Shown: piece after piece, positions 1 to 5,068 of the stretch
Layout of the letters: the number at the start of each line of letters is the position of its first letter
How positions within the stretch are numbered: the first letter of the stretch is position 1
Source: Rhodospirillaceae bacterium
GTDB lineage: Bacteria > Pseudomonadota > Alphaproteobacteria > UBA11136
Length of the DNA stretch: 5,068 nt
Direction of reading: 5' to 3'
Assembly: GCA_018663165.1 (NCBI GenBank)
Contig: JABJES010000164.1
Location: 1 to 5,068 of the forward strand
Notes under the pieces: generated by a model
The model's database searches: none
The model's input: only the letters and a program-made list of their open reading frames with translations
What the model was told of the DNA's origin: nothing
Position numbers and translations under genes: made by a program

Positions 1-738
1 AATAACGAGACTGGCATTCTTCAGCCGATGGAAGAAATCGTCGCCCTTGCCCGTGAATTCGGAGCAAAAATTCATTGTGATGCAGTTCAGGCAGCCGGTC
101 GGATGGCCTTGGATATCAAGGCTCTTGGCGTCGACAGCCTCAGCCTTTCTGCTCACAAGCTTGGCGGTCCTCAGGGCATAGGCGCCCTTGTTCTGGCTAA
201 AACTGCTGTATCGGGCGGGGATGGCTATGTCCCTCTGCTGCGCGGTGGTGGTCAGGAGCGGGGGTTGCGCGCTGGTACCGAGAATGTTGCCGCCATCGCC
301 GGATTCGGTAAGGCGGCGGAGCTGGCAATTGGCGATCTGGGCGACATGTCGAGAATTGAAAGTCTGCGTGATGGGCTTGAAACGAGCGTAAAGGAATGTG
401 CCCCCAAGGTTGAAATCTTTGGAGCCGGGGTGGCGCGTCTGGCGAATACGTCCTGCTTTGCCTTACCGAATGTTTCCGGCGAAACCCAGGTGATGGCGCT
501 TGATCTTGCCGGTATTGCGATCAGCGCCGGGGCCGCCTGTTCTTCCGGCCGTGTTGAGCCCTCCCGGGTTCTCCGCGCCATGGGTGTGGCGGAAGAGATT
601 GCATCGGGTGCAATCCGGGTCAGCCTGGGCTGGAACAGTAAAAAGCAGGATATAGACACTTTTATCGAGAACTGGCACCGCCTTGTCCCCACATCTAAAG
701 CGAGCGACAAGACCTCAAGCCCTGCGGTGGCAGCTTAA
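1..738 (+). CDS. NifS/IscS-type cysteine desulfurase, 5'-truncated by the window edge
   Basis: This is a class V PLP-dependent enzyme that would remove sulfur from L-cysteine, giving alanine and an enzyme persulfide for Fe-S assembly. The frame is open from base 1, where it reads NNETG..QP, a conserved active-site segment; the ATG at 28 is internal, not the start. Numbering from the window edge (245 residues visible): D27 in HCDAVQ should contact the PLP nitrogen, K53 in SAHK is the Schiff-base lysine, GGGQERGLRAGT follows at about 75-86, and C180 in SAGAACSSG is the catalytic cysteine on a group I type loop. In the downstream iscS the NNE segment lies near residue 154, so about 140-150 N-terminal residues lie outside the window. 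It sits 37 bp upstream of iscS and is a paralogue of it, not a duplicate copy: the C-terminus lacks the IscS ending SPLWEM..GID..SIEW. Its sulfur acceptor is unknown. All expected catalytic residues in the visible part are intact. Confidence 0.93.
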   Translation, partial: NNETGILQPMEEIVALAREFGAKIHCDAVQAAGRMALDIKALGVDSLSLSAHKLGGPQGIGALVLAKTAVSGGDGYVPLLRGGGQERGLRAGTENVAAIAGFGKAAELAIGDLGDMSRIESLRDGLETSVKECAPKVEIFGAGVARLANTSCFALPNVSGETQVMALDLAGIAISAGAACSSGRVEPSRVLRAMGVAEEIASGAIRVSLGWNSKKQDIDTFIENWHRLVPTSKASDKTSSPAVAA

Positions 739-746
739 ATTTTAAA
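735..746 (+). repeat. AT-rich 12-mer TTAAATTTTAAA, copy 1
   Basis: TTAAATTTTAAA lies at the end of the first desulfurase gene and includes its TAA stop. An identical copy lies at 2006-2017 after the iscS stop. Both sit in short intercistronic gaps in otherwise GC-richer DNA. The function is unknown; it could be an AU-rich mRNA processing site, a translation enhancer for the next gene, or coincidence. Confidence 0.4.
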
Positions 747-775
747 ACACATATTTGAGAGCTAAGAAAACAGTA

Positions 776-1993
776 ATGACCAAGAGCAAACAGATTTACC
801 TGGATTACCAGGCGACGACACCGATGGACCCGCGGGTGCTCGATGCGATGATGCCTTATTTCACTGAAAAATTTGGCAACCCTCATTCGCGCAACCACCC
901 TTACGGCTGGGAAGCCGAAGACGCGGTGGAGACGGCGCGTGGCCATATTGCCCATCTGATCGGGGCTGACCCGAAGGAAATCATCTTTACCTCCGGGGCA
1001 ACTGAATCCAACAATCTGGCGATCAAGGGTGTTGGGCGGTTCTACAAGGACCGCAAGAACCATATTGTCACTTGTGTAACCGAGCATAAATGCGTTCTCG
1101 AATCCTGCCGTCATCTTGGCCAGGAGGGGTTCGATGTGACCTATCTTCCGGTCACCGAGAACGGCCTTATCGATCTCGACCAGTTGCGTGATGCGATCAC
1201 CGACAAAACGGCGCTGGTCTCGATCATGGGTGTGAATAACGAGATTGGGGTGATTCAGCCGCTGGCGGAAATCGGCCGGATATGTCGGGAAAAGGGTGCC
1301 TTTTTCCATTCCGACTGTGCCCAGGCGGTGGGCAAGATTCCTCTCGATGTCAACGAGATGAACATCGATTTGATGAGTATTTCCGGTCACAAATTCTATG
1401 GCCCCAAGGGCATCGGCGCCATGTATGTGCGGCGCAAGCCGCGGGTTCGCTTAACGCCGCTGTTCAGCGGTGGCGGTCAGGAGCGGGGTATGCGTTCGGG
1501 CACCCTGCCGACGCCGCTTTGTGTCGGCCTCGGCGAGGCCTGTGCCATTGCATCGAAGGAAATGACGGCCGAAACCGAGCGCTTGCACGCGCTCAGCACC
1601 CGCATGCTTAAGGGTATTACCGATCAGTTGCCTGAGGTTTATGTCAACGGCGATCTCGATAAACGTATTCCCGGCAATCTCAACATCAGCTTTGCCTATG
1701 TTGAGGGCGAGTCCTTGATGATGGGGATCAAGAACCTCTCGGTTTCTTCCGGGTCGGCCTGCACCTCGGCCTCCCTTGAGCCGTCTTATGTGCTGCGCGC
1801 ATTGGGGGTCACCGAAGATCTGGCCCATACGTCCCTGCGTCTCGGGCTGGGGCGTTTTACGACCGAAAAAGAAGTCGATGCGGCCGTCGCCGAAATTGTC
1901 AGCAACGTACAAAAACTGCGTGAACTGAGCCCGCTCTGGGAAATGGCTCAGGAAGGTATCGACATTAAATCAATTGAATGGGCGGCCCACTGA
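776..1993 (+). CDS. iscS: IscS cysteine desulfurase
   Basis: Housekeeping PLP-dependent cysteine desulfurase that supplies persulfide sulfur to IscU and other acceptors in the cytosol. From the ATG at 776 it is 405 residues (E. coli IscS is 404). It begins IYLDYQATTPMDPRV, the usual IscS N-terminus. Visible active-site residues are H104 (TEHK), NNEIG at 154-158, D180 (HSDCAQ), K206 (SGHKFYGPKGIG, the PLP lysine) and C329 (SSGSACTSASLEPSYVL, persulfide cysteine on the long group I loop). The C-terminus SPLWEMAQEGIDIKSIEW is the IscS-specific tail involved in IscU docking. A TTG at 755 would add seven residues (MRAKKTV) but has no ribosome site and is not conserved, so I prefer ATG 776, although its own site is weak (AAGA about 8 bases upstream). 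The wording of several segments (GGGQERGMRSGT, FAYVEGESL, AQAVGKIPLDVN) is close to mitochondrial NFS1. It is followed by iscU 46 bp later in the same operon. Confidence 0.97.
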   Translation: MTKSKQIYLDYQATTPMDPRVLDAMMPYFTEKFGNPHSRNHPYGWEAEDAVETARGHIAHLIGADPKEIIFTSGATESNNLAIKGVGRFYKDRKNHIVTCVTEHKCVLESCRHLGQEGFDVTYLPVTENGLIDLDQLRDAITDKTALVSIMGVNNEIGVIQPLAEIGRICREKGAFFHSDCAQAVGKIPLDVNEMNIDLMSISGHKFYGPKGIGAMYVRRKPRVRLTPLFSGGGQERGMRSGTLPTPLCVGLGEACAIASKEMTAETERLHALSTRMLKGITDQLPEVYVNGDLDKRIPGNLNISFAYVEGESLMMGIKNLSVSSGSACTSASLEPSYVLRALGVTEDLAHTSLRLGLGRFTTEKEVDAAVAEIVSNVQKLRELSPLWEMAQEGIDIKSIEWAAH

Positions 1994-2005
1994 GGACCGG
2001 CCCTG

Positions 2006-2017
2006 TTAAATTTTAAA
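2006..2017 (+). repeat. AT-rich 12-mer TTAAATTTTAAA, copy 2
   Basis: Exact second copy of the 12-mer at 735-746, here 12 bases after the iscS stop and 22 bases before the iscU start. I found no third copy on reading the window. Both copies follow a cysteine desulfurase stop, so they may be a leftover of the duplication that produced the two genes or a shared mRNA signal. Confidence 0.4.
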
Positions 2018-2028
2018 TGAAATCGCTT

Positions 2029-2034
2029 GGAGGG
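2029..2034 (+). promoter_or_regulatory. Strong ribosome binding site of iscU
   Basis: GGAGGG ends five bases before the ATG at 2040, a near-perfect anti-16S match. It is the strongest such site in the window and fits the need for high scaffold levels. It also favours ATG 2040 over the out-of-frame ATG at 2035, which overlaps the site's edge. Confidence 0.8.
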
Positions 2035-2039
2035 ATGAA

Positions 2040-2471
2040 ATGGCTTACAGCAAGGAACTACTCGAACATTATGAAAAGCCTCGTAATGTCGGTTCGATGG
2101 ACAAGAACTCGACCGATGTCGGCACCGGCCTCGTCGGTGCGCCGGCCTGCGGCGATGTAATGAAGCTGCAGATCAAGGTCAGCCCCGAAGGCATTATCGA
2201 AGATGCTAAATTCAAGACCTTTGGTTGTGGGTCGGCGATTGCCTCAAGCTCGCTGGTCACCGAGTGGGTGAAGGGCAAAAGCCTGGATGAGGCCGCGACC
2301 ATCAAGAATACCGAGATTGCCGAGCACCTTGCTCTGCCGCCGGTAAAGATCCATTGTTCAGTGTTGGCTGAGGATGCGATTAAGGCGGCGATTGAAGATT
2401 ATAAGACCAAAGCCCCCGGCAGTGCCGTGACTGAGAAAGAAGACGGCCTCGACCAGTCGGCAACCGGTTGA
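2040..2471 (+). CDS. iscU: IscU Fe-S cluster assembly scaffold
   Basis: IscU is the scaffold on which [2Fe-2S] clusters are built from IscS-derived sulfur and iron, then handed on with HscA/HscB help. The 143-residue product begins MAYSKELLEHYEKPRNVGS and matches E. coli IscU closely over its first ~124 residues. The three cluster cysteines are C37 (GAPACGD), C63 (FGCGSA) and C106 (KIHCS), with D39 and H105 also in place. LPPVK at 99-103 is the peptide recognised by the HscA substrate-binding domain. The start is fixed by the GGAGGG site at 2029-2034 and by the conserved N-terminus. Unusual is a C-terminal tail of about 15-19 residues after the normal end (DYKTK), rich in acidic and small residues (ending DQSATG); E. 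coli IscU is 128 residues. Its stop codon is 32 bp before the preferred iscA start. Confidence 0.98.
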   Translation: MAYSKELLEHYEKPRNVGSMDKNSTDVGTGLVGAPACGDVMKLQIKVSPEGIIEDAKFKTFGCGSAIASSSLVTEWVKGKSLDEAATIKNTEIAEHLALPPVKIHCSVLAEDAIKAAIEDYKTKAPGSAVTEKEDGLDQSATG

Positions 2472-2487
2472 CTCAGGCCCTTTCATC

Positions 2488-2493
2488 GGGAGA
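2488..2493 (+). promoter_or_regulatory. Likely ribosome binding site of iscA
   Basis: GGGAGA lies 10 bases upstream of ATG 2504. The spacing is a little long, but this is the best site in the gap and is the reason for choosing ATG 2504 over TTG 2468 (no site) and ATG 2519 (no site). Confidence 0.55.
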
Positions 2494-2503
2494 TATAAAA
2501 GAA

Positions 2504-2842
2504 ATGACACTACCGCCGATGCTTAATATCACCGCCGCCGCGACCGAACAGGTCAAGGCGCTGCTTGATGGCAGGGGAAAGCCCTCTGCCGGCATCCGGC
2601 TTGGTGTGCGCAGCAAGGGCTGTTCCGGCCTGTCCTACACCCTTGAATACGCAGACGAGAAACAGCCCCATGATGAAGTTGTTGAGCTTGAGGGTGTAAC
2701 TCTTTTTATTGATCCCAAGGCGACGATGTTCGTTATCGGTACCGAGATGGATTATGTGGAAGACGATCTCCAGTCCGGTTTCGTGTTTACAAACCCCAAC
2801 GAGAAAGGGCGTTGTGGCTGCGGCGAGTCCTTTCACGTTTGA
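2504..2842 (+). CDS. iscA: IscA A-type iron-sulfur carrier protein
   Basis: A-type carrier (HesB/IscA/SufA family) that accepts Fe-S clusters or iron and delivers them to target proteins in the cytosol. From ATG 2504 it has 112 residues; E. coli IscA has 107. The three conserved metal-ligand cysteines are C40 (SKGCSGLSY), C104 and C106 (GRCGCGESFHV at the C-terminus). GIRLGVR and FTNPN are also typical of the family. Starts considered: TTG 2468 overlaps the iscU stop and would add 12 residues without a ribosome site; ATG 2519 gives 107 residues starting MLNITAAA, exactly like E. coli IscA, but has no site. ATG 2504, with GGGAGA upstream, is the compromise. IscA rather than ErpA or SufA is inferred from position between iscU and hscB. 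The gene ends close to a tandem T6 repeat. Confidence 0.95.
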   Translation: MTLPPMLNITAAATEQVKALLDGRGKPSAGIRLGVRSKGCSGLSYTLEYADEKQPHDEVVELEGVTLFIDPKATMFVIGTEMDYVEDDLQSGFVFTNPNEKGRCGCGESFHV

Positions 2843-2858
2843 TTTTTTCGATTTTTTG
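2841..2858 (+). repeat. Tandem 9-mer GATTTTTT(C/G) at the iscA 3' end
   Basis: GATTTTTTC (2841-2849) is followed directly by GATTTTTTG (2850-2858), two T6 runs starting within the iscA stop codon. An 8-bp stem with one G-U pair (2803-2810 with 2827-2834, 16-base loop) lies upstream in the coding region, eight bases before the first T run. The layout resembles a weak, imperfect intrinsic terminator or attenuator, but the stem is loose and separated from the T run, so termination is only a possibility. Confidence 0.35.
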
Positions 2859-2871
2859 GTAATTGGGCCGG

Positions 2872-2900
2872 GCTCCCGGGATATGATGGTTCCCGAGAGC
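2872..2900 (+). promoter_or_regulatory. Intercistronic stem-loop between iscA and hscB
   Basis: The arms GCTCCCGGGA (2872-2881) and TCCCGAGAGC (2891-2900) pair at nine of ten positions with a single internal C-A mismatch; the loop is TATGATGGT. No T run follows, so it is not an intrinsic terminator as it stands. It lies 20 bases before the hscB start and leaves the AGGTAG ribosome site free. A role as an mRNA processing or exonuclease-blocking element that protects the iscS-U-A message is inferred. Confidence 0.5.
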
Positions 2901-2914
2901 ATCGTGTTGCGTTT

Positions 2915-2920
2915 AGGTAG
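2915..2920 (+). promoter_or_regulatory. Probable ribosome binding site of hscB
   Basis: AGGTAG abuts the double ATG at 2921/2924. AGG is three bases from the first ATG and six from the second, so spacing slightly favours initiation at 2924. Confidence 0.5.
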
Positions 2921-3565
2921 ATGATGACGGCAGAACAGGAAAAATCCGAAATTCACTTTGCTGATGTTCTTCCCTGTTGGTCCTGTAAAGGACCGGTGGG
3001 GGGCACGGCTCTTTTTTGTGAAACCTGTGGGGCGGTTCAACCTCCGCGTCCGGTTGATGCCTTTGCCCGTTTTGGTCTCAAGCCCAGCTTCGATGTTGAG
3101 ATTGGCTCTCTTGAGCCGCTTTATTTCAATCTCCAGCGTCGCCTCCATCCTGACCGTTTTGTCTCTAAGGGGCCAAAAGAACGCGCCTTGTCTCAAAGCC
3201 AGGCGGCTAGTCTCAACAAGGATTTTGAAACTCTGAAAGATCCCGTGCGCCGGGCCACAGCACTTCTTGAGAATGGCGGCCATTTAGTCCATCCGGAAGG
3301 TTGCAATACGGTCAGTGATCCGGTCTTGCTGATGGAGGTGATGGAGATGCGCGAGGCTCTGGGCGAGGCTGAAACCTCAGAGGATATTGCTGGCATCGAA
3401 AGCCAGACCCGCCGCGATATGGATGACTGCCTCAAAGAACTCTCAAGCGCCTTTGCCGCGAATGATCTCGATGTTGCCGACAGGCTGAACACTCGATTAA
3501 AATATCTGGTCAAGCTCGAGGACGAAGTGCGAGCGCGTAAATTTGCACCGAAAGCCATGGCATGA
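2921..3565 (+). CDS. hscB: HscB (Hsc20) J-domain co-chaperone with N-terminal four-cysteine module
   Basis: HscB binds IscU, delivers it to HscA and stimulates the HscA ATPase during cluster transfer. The product is 214 residues, longer than E. coli HscB (171). Domains in order: residues ~19-40 hold CWSC..CETC (C19, C22, C33, C36), a likely zinc-binding module followed by QPP; ~45-118 is the J-domain with HPD at 76-78 (LHPDRF), the motif that triggers Hsp70 ATP hydrolysis; ~133-210 is the HscB C-terminal helical IscU-binding domain, with LLMEVMEMREALGE and RLKYLVKLEDEV corresponding to its typical helices. The cysteine module is absent from E. coli HscB but present at the same place in human HSC20, with the same CW-x-C spacing. 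The start may be ATG 2924 (one residue shorter) on ribosome-site spacing. The stop overlaps the hscA start by four bases, indicating translational coupling. Confidence 0.95.
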   Translation: MMTAEQEKSEIHFADVLPCWSCKGPVGGTALFCETCGAVQPPRPVDAFARFGLKPSFDVEIGSLEPLYFNLQRRLHPDRFVSKGPKERALSQSQAASLNKDFETLKDPVRRATALLENGGHLVHPEGCNTVSDPVLLMEVMEMREALGEAETSEDIAGIESQTRRDMDDCLKELSSAFAANDLDVADRLNTRLKYLVKLEDEVRARKFAPKAMA

Positions 3566-5068
3566 GCGTCCTGTTGCAAATACACGAGCCCGGCGAGACG
3601 CCGATCTCCCATGACGATGAGGTTGGTCTTGCCGTGGGCATTGATCTTGGCACGACGAATTCGGTTGTTGCCGTTTCTAGCTTGTCAAAGCCGGAAGCTT
3701 TACGAGACGCGGCCGGCAAGGCTCTTGTCCCATCGATCGTGATGTACGGGCAGAATTCATTGCCGATAGTTGGTGATGCTGCCCGTCAGGCTCTCCTTGA
3801 GATGCCTGAACTGGTGGTTGGATCGATCAAGCGTCTGATGGGGCGCGGGGTGGCCGACGTCAAGGGGCTGGCCGGGGTGCTGCCGTATGAAATTGTTGAA
3901 AACGACGTTGAAGGCGGCATGGTTCGCATTAAGGTCGCCGGGCGCGCTCTTACCCCGGTTGAGATATCCGCCGATATTCTGCGCGCCCTGAAACTCCGGG
4001 CTGAAACTTCTCTGGGGCAATCCGTCGACCGCGCCGTGGTGACGGTCCCTGCCTATTTTGACGATGGTGCCCGCACCGCGACCAGGGACGCTGCGCGTCT
4101 GGCCGGGCTTGATGTGTTGCGGCTGGTTAATGAACCGACGGCGGCGGCACTGGCTTACGGTCTCGATAAGGGAGTCGAGGGGTTGTACGCGGTCTATGAT
4201 CTGGGCGGCGGCACGTTTGATATTTCCCTGCTCAAGCTGGAGAAGGGCGTCTTTCAGGTTATCGCCACTGGTGGTGATGCGGCGCTCGGCGGCGATGATT
4301 TTGACCATGCAATCGCCGAGCACTTTCTTGAACAGCGCGCCCAAACCCTCGGCGAGAACAGCCTGACCACTGATGAGACCAAGGTTGCTTTGATGACGGC
4401 GCGGCTGGCCAAGGAATGCCTCTCTCACCGCGACAACGGTGACTGGATGATTGAGGCGGGCGGCGAGACGACATCCCATAATCTTGATCTTGCAACCCTT
4501 GAAAGCCTGATTGCCCCGCTGGTTGAGCGCACGATTGAGATTTGCCAGGGCGTGCTCGCCGACGCCCGGATTGAGGCCGCCGGGGTCAATGGAATCGTGC
4601 TGGTCGGTGGCTCTACAAGGGTGCCTCTGGTGCGTTCGCGGATTGCTGAATTCTTCGGCCAGGAACCACTCACCGATATCGACCCCGACGAGGTGGTGGC
4701 CTTGGGGGCTGCTCTGCAGGCCGAAGCCCTGACCGTTGGTTCCGATACGCTTCTTCTTGATGTGACGCCGCTTTCCCTTGGTCTGGAAACCATGGGCGGG
4801 ATGGTCGAAAAGGTTATTCCCCGCAACACGCCGATCCCGGTCTCCAAGGCTCAGGAATTCACTACCTATCAGGACGGCCAGACGGCGATGATGATCCACG
4901 TTATTCAAGGTGAACGTGAGATGGTGGACCAGAACCGGTCGTTGGCGCGTTTTGTTCTCAACGGCATTCCGCCGATGACGGCGGGTGCGGCGCGTATCCG
5001 CGTTGCTTTTAATATTGATGCTGACGGATTGTTGACGGTTTCTGCCCGCGAGGAAACGTCTGGAATCG
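3562..5068 (+). CDS. hscA: HscA Hsp70-family chaperone of Fe-S assembly, 3'-truncated by the window edge
   Basis: HscA is the specialised Hsp70 that binds the LPPVK peptide of IscU and uses ATP to promote cluster release. Reading from ATG 3562, which overlaps the hscB stop as ATGA, the frame is open to the right edge for about 502 codons (E. coli HscA has 616). The N-terminus MSVLLQIHEPGE matches the HscA-specific MALLQISEPG, confirming the start and separating it from DnaK. Nucleotide-binding domain motifs are GIDLGTTNS at 26-34 (phosphate 1), VNEPTAAALAYG near 189-200, DLGGGTFD at 213-220 (phosphate 2) and VGGSTRVPLV at 348-357 (adenosine). The interdomain linker with LLLDVTPLSLG is at about 397-407, followed by most of the beta substrate-binding domain (LETMGGMVEKVIPRNT, QEFTTYQDGQ, QGERE). 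The helical lid is outside the window. No ribosome site is evident, so it is probably translated by coupling to hscB. Confidence 0.97.
   Translation, partial: MSVLLQIHEPGETPISHDDEVGLAVGIDLGTTNSVVAVSSLSKPEALRDAAGKALVPSIVMYGQNSLPIVGDAARQALLEMPELVVGSIKRLMGRGVADVKGLAGVLPYEIVENDVEGGMVRIKVAGRALTPVEISADILRALKLRAETSLGQSVDRAVVTVPAYFDDGARTATRDAARLAGLDVLRLVNEPTAAALAYGLDKGVEGLYAVYDLGGGTFDISLLKLEKGVFQVIATGGDAALGGDDFDHAIAEHFLEQRAQTLGENSLTTDETKVALMTARLAKECLSHRDNGDWMIEAGGETTSHNLDLATLESLIAPLVERTIEICQGVLADARIEAAGVNGIVLVGGSTRVPLVRSRIAEFFGQEPLTDIDPDEVVALGAALQAEALTVGSDTLLLDVTPLSLGLETMGGMVEKVIPRNTPIPVSKAQEFTTYQDGQTAMMIHVIQGEREMVDQNRSLARFVLNGIPPMTAGAARIRVAFNIDADGLLTVSAREETSGI

Noticed and set aside
755..775. TTG at 755 as start of iscS
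   Set aside because: Adds MRAKKTV, which is not part of the conserved IscS N-terminus, and no ribosome site precedes it; ATG 776 gives the standard length.
1..1274. Near-repeat between 1-40 and 1235-1274 (about 32 of 40 bases the same)
   Set aside because: Explained by the shared NNE-x-G active-site segment of two paralogous desulfurases; it is not a mobile or regulatory repeat.
695..1390. Open frame on the - strand (231 codons) antisense to iscS
   Set aside because: Shadow of iscS; no recognisable domain and it spans the gap between two real genes.
2468..2503. TTG at 2468 as start of iscA, overlapping the iscU stop
   Set aside because: Would add 12 residues not seen in IscA family members and lacks a ribosome site, while GGGAGA precedes ATG 2504. 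Coupled TTG initiation is not excluded.
2510..3283. Open frame on the - strand (257 codons) crossing iscA and hscB
   Set aside because: It runs across two conserved genes and their gap, and the translation has low-complexity basic stretches with no family resemblance.
3757..4908. Long open frame on the - strand (383 codons) antisense to hscA
   Set aside because: It lies wholly opposite a clearly coding, motif-rich hscA frame; its protein is rich in His, Gln, Arg and Gly without any recognisable domain, as expected for a mirror frame of GC-rich coding DNA.
3562..5068. Possibility that the Hsp70 gene is DnaK or is broken
   Set aside because: The HscA-specific N-terminus LLQI.EPG, the position after hscB and an uninterrupted frame with all ATPase motifs identify an intact HscA up to the window edge.

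Overview
The window is a stretch of one ISC (iron-sulfur cluster assembly) operon. All genes are on the + strand and packed head to tail. In order they are: a 3' portion of a NifS/IscS-type cysteine desulfurase (1-738), iscS (776-1993), iscU (2040-2471), iscA (2504-2842), hscB (2921-3565) and the first ~502 codons of hscA (3562 to the right edge). No RNA gene, mobile element, CRISPR array or phage sequence is visible, and no stretch over 300 bases lacks a gene.

The organism is most likely an alphaproteobacterium; I cannot fix the order. The evidence is a full ISC/Hsc set in moderately GC-rich DNA, a second cysteine desulfurase directly upstream of iscS (an arrangement I recall from Rickettsia and relatives), an IscS that reads closer to mitochondrial NFS1 than to E. 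coli IscS at several positions, and an HscB carrying the N-terminal four-cysteine module known from mitochondrial HSC20. This comes from remembered sequences, not a search.

How the genes work together: the desulfurase(s) take sulfur from cysteine and pass it as persulfide to the IscU scaffold. IscU builds a [2Fe-2S] cluster on its three cysteines. HscB (J-protein) brings loaded IscU to HscA (Hsp70), which binds the IscU LPPVK motif and drives cluster release. IscA is an A-type carrier that takes clusters onward. The usual remaining members (IscR regulator, Fdx ferredoxin, sometimes IscX) would be expected just outside the two edges.

Region by region, the gaps are short: 37 bp before iscS, 46 bp before iscU, 32 bp before iscA, 78 bp before hscB, and a 4-bp ATGA overlap between hscB and hscA. 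The gaps hold the less routine signals. The same AT-rich 12-mer follows each of the two desulfurase genes, and the iscA-hscB gap has a tandem T6 repeat plus a strong stem-loop that may separate expression of the upstream and chaperone parts of the operon. I see no evidence of a novel system; the notable content is comparative (mitochondria-like features, duplicated desulfurase) and regulatory (intercistronic RNA structure).
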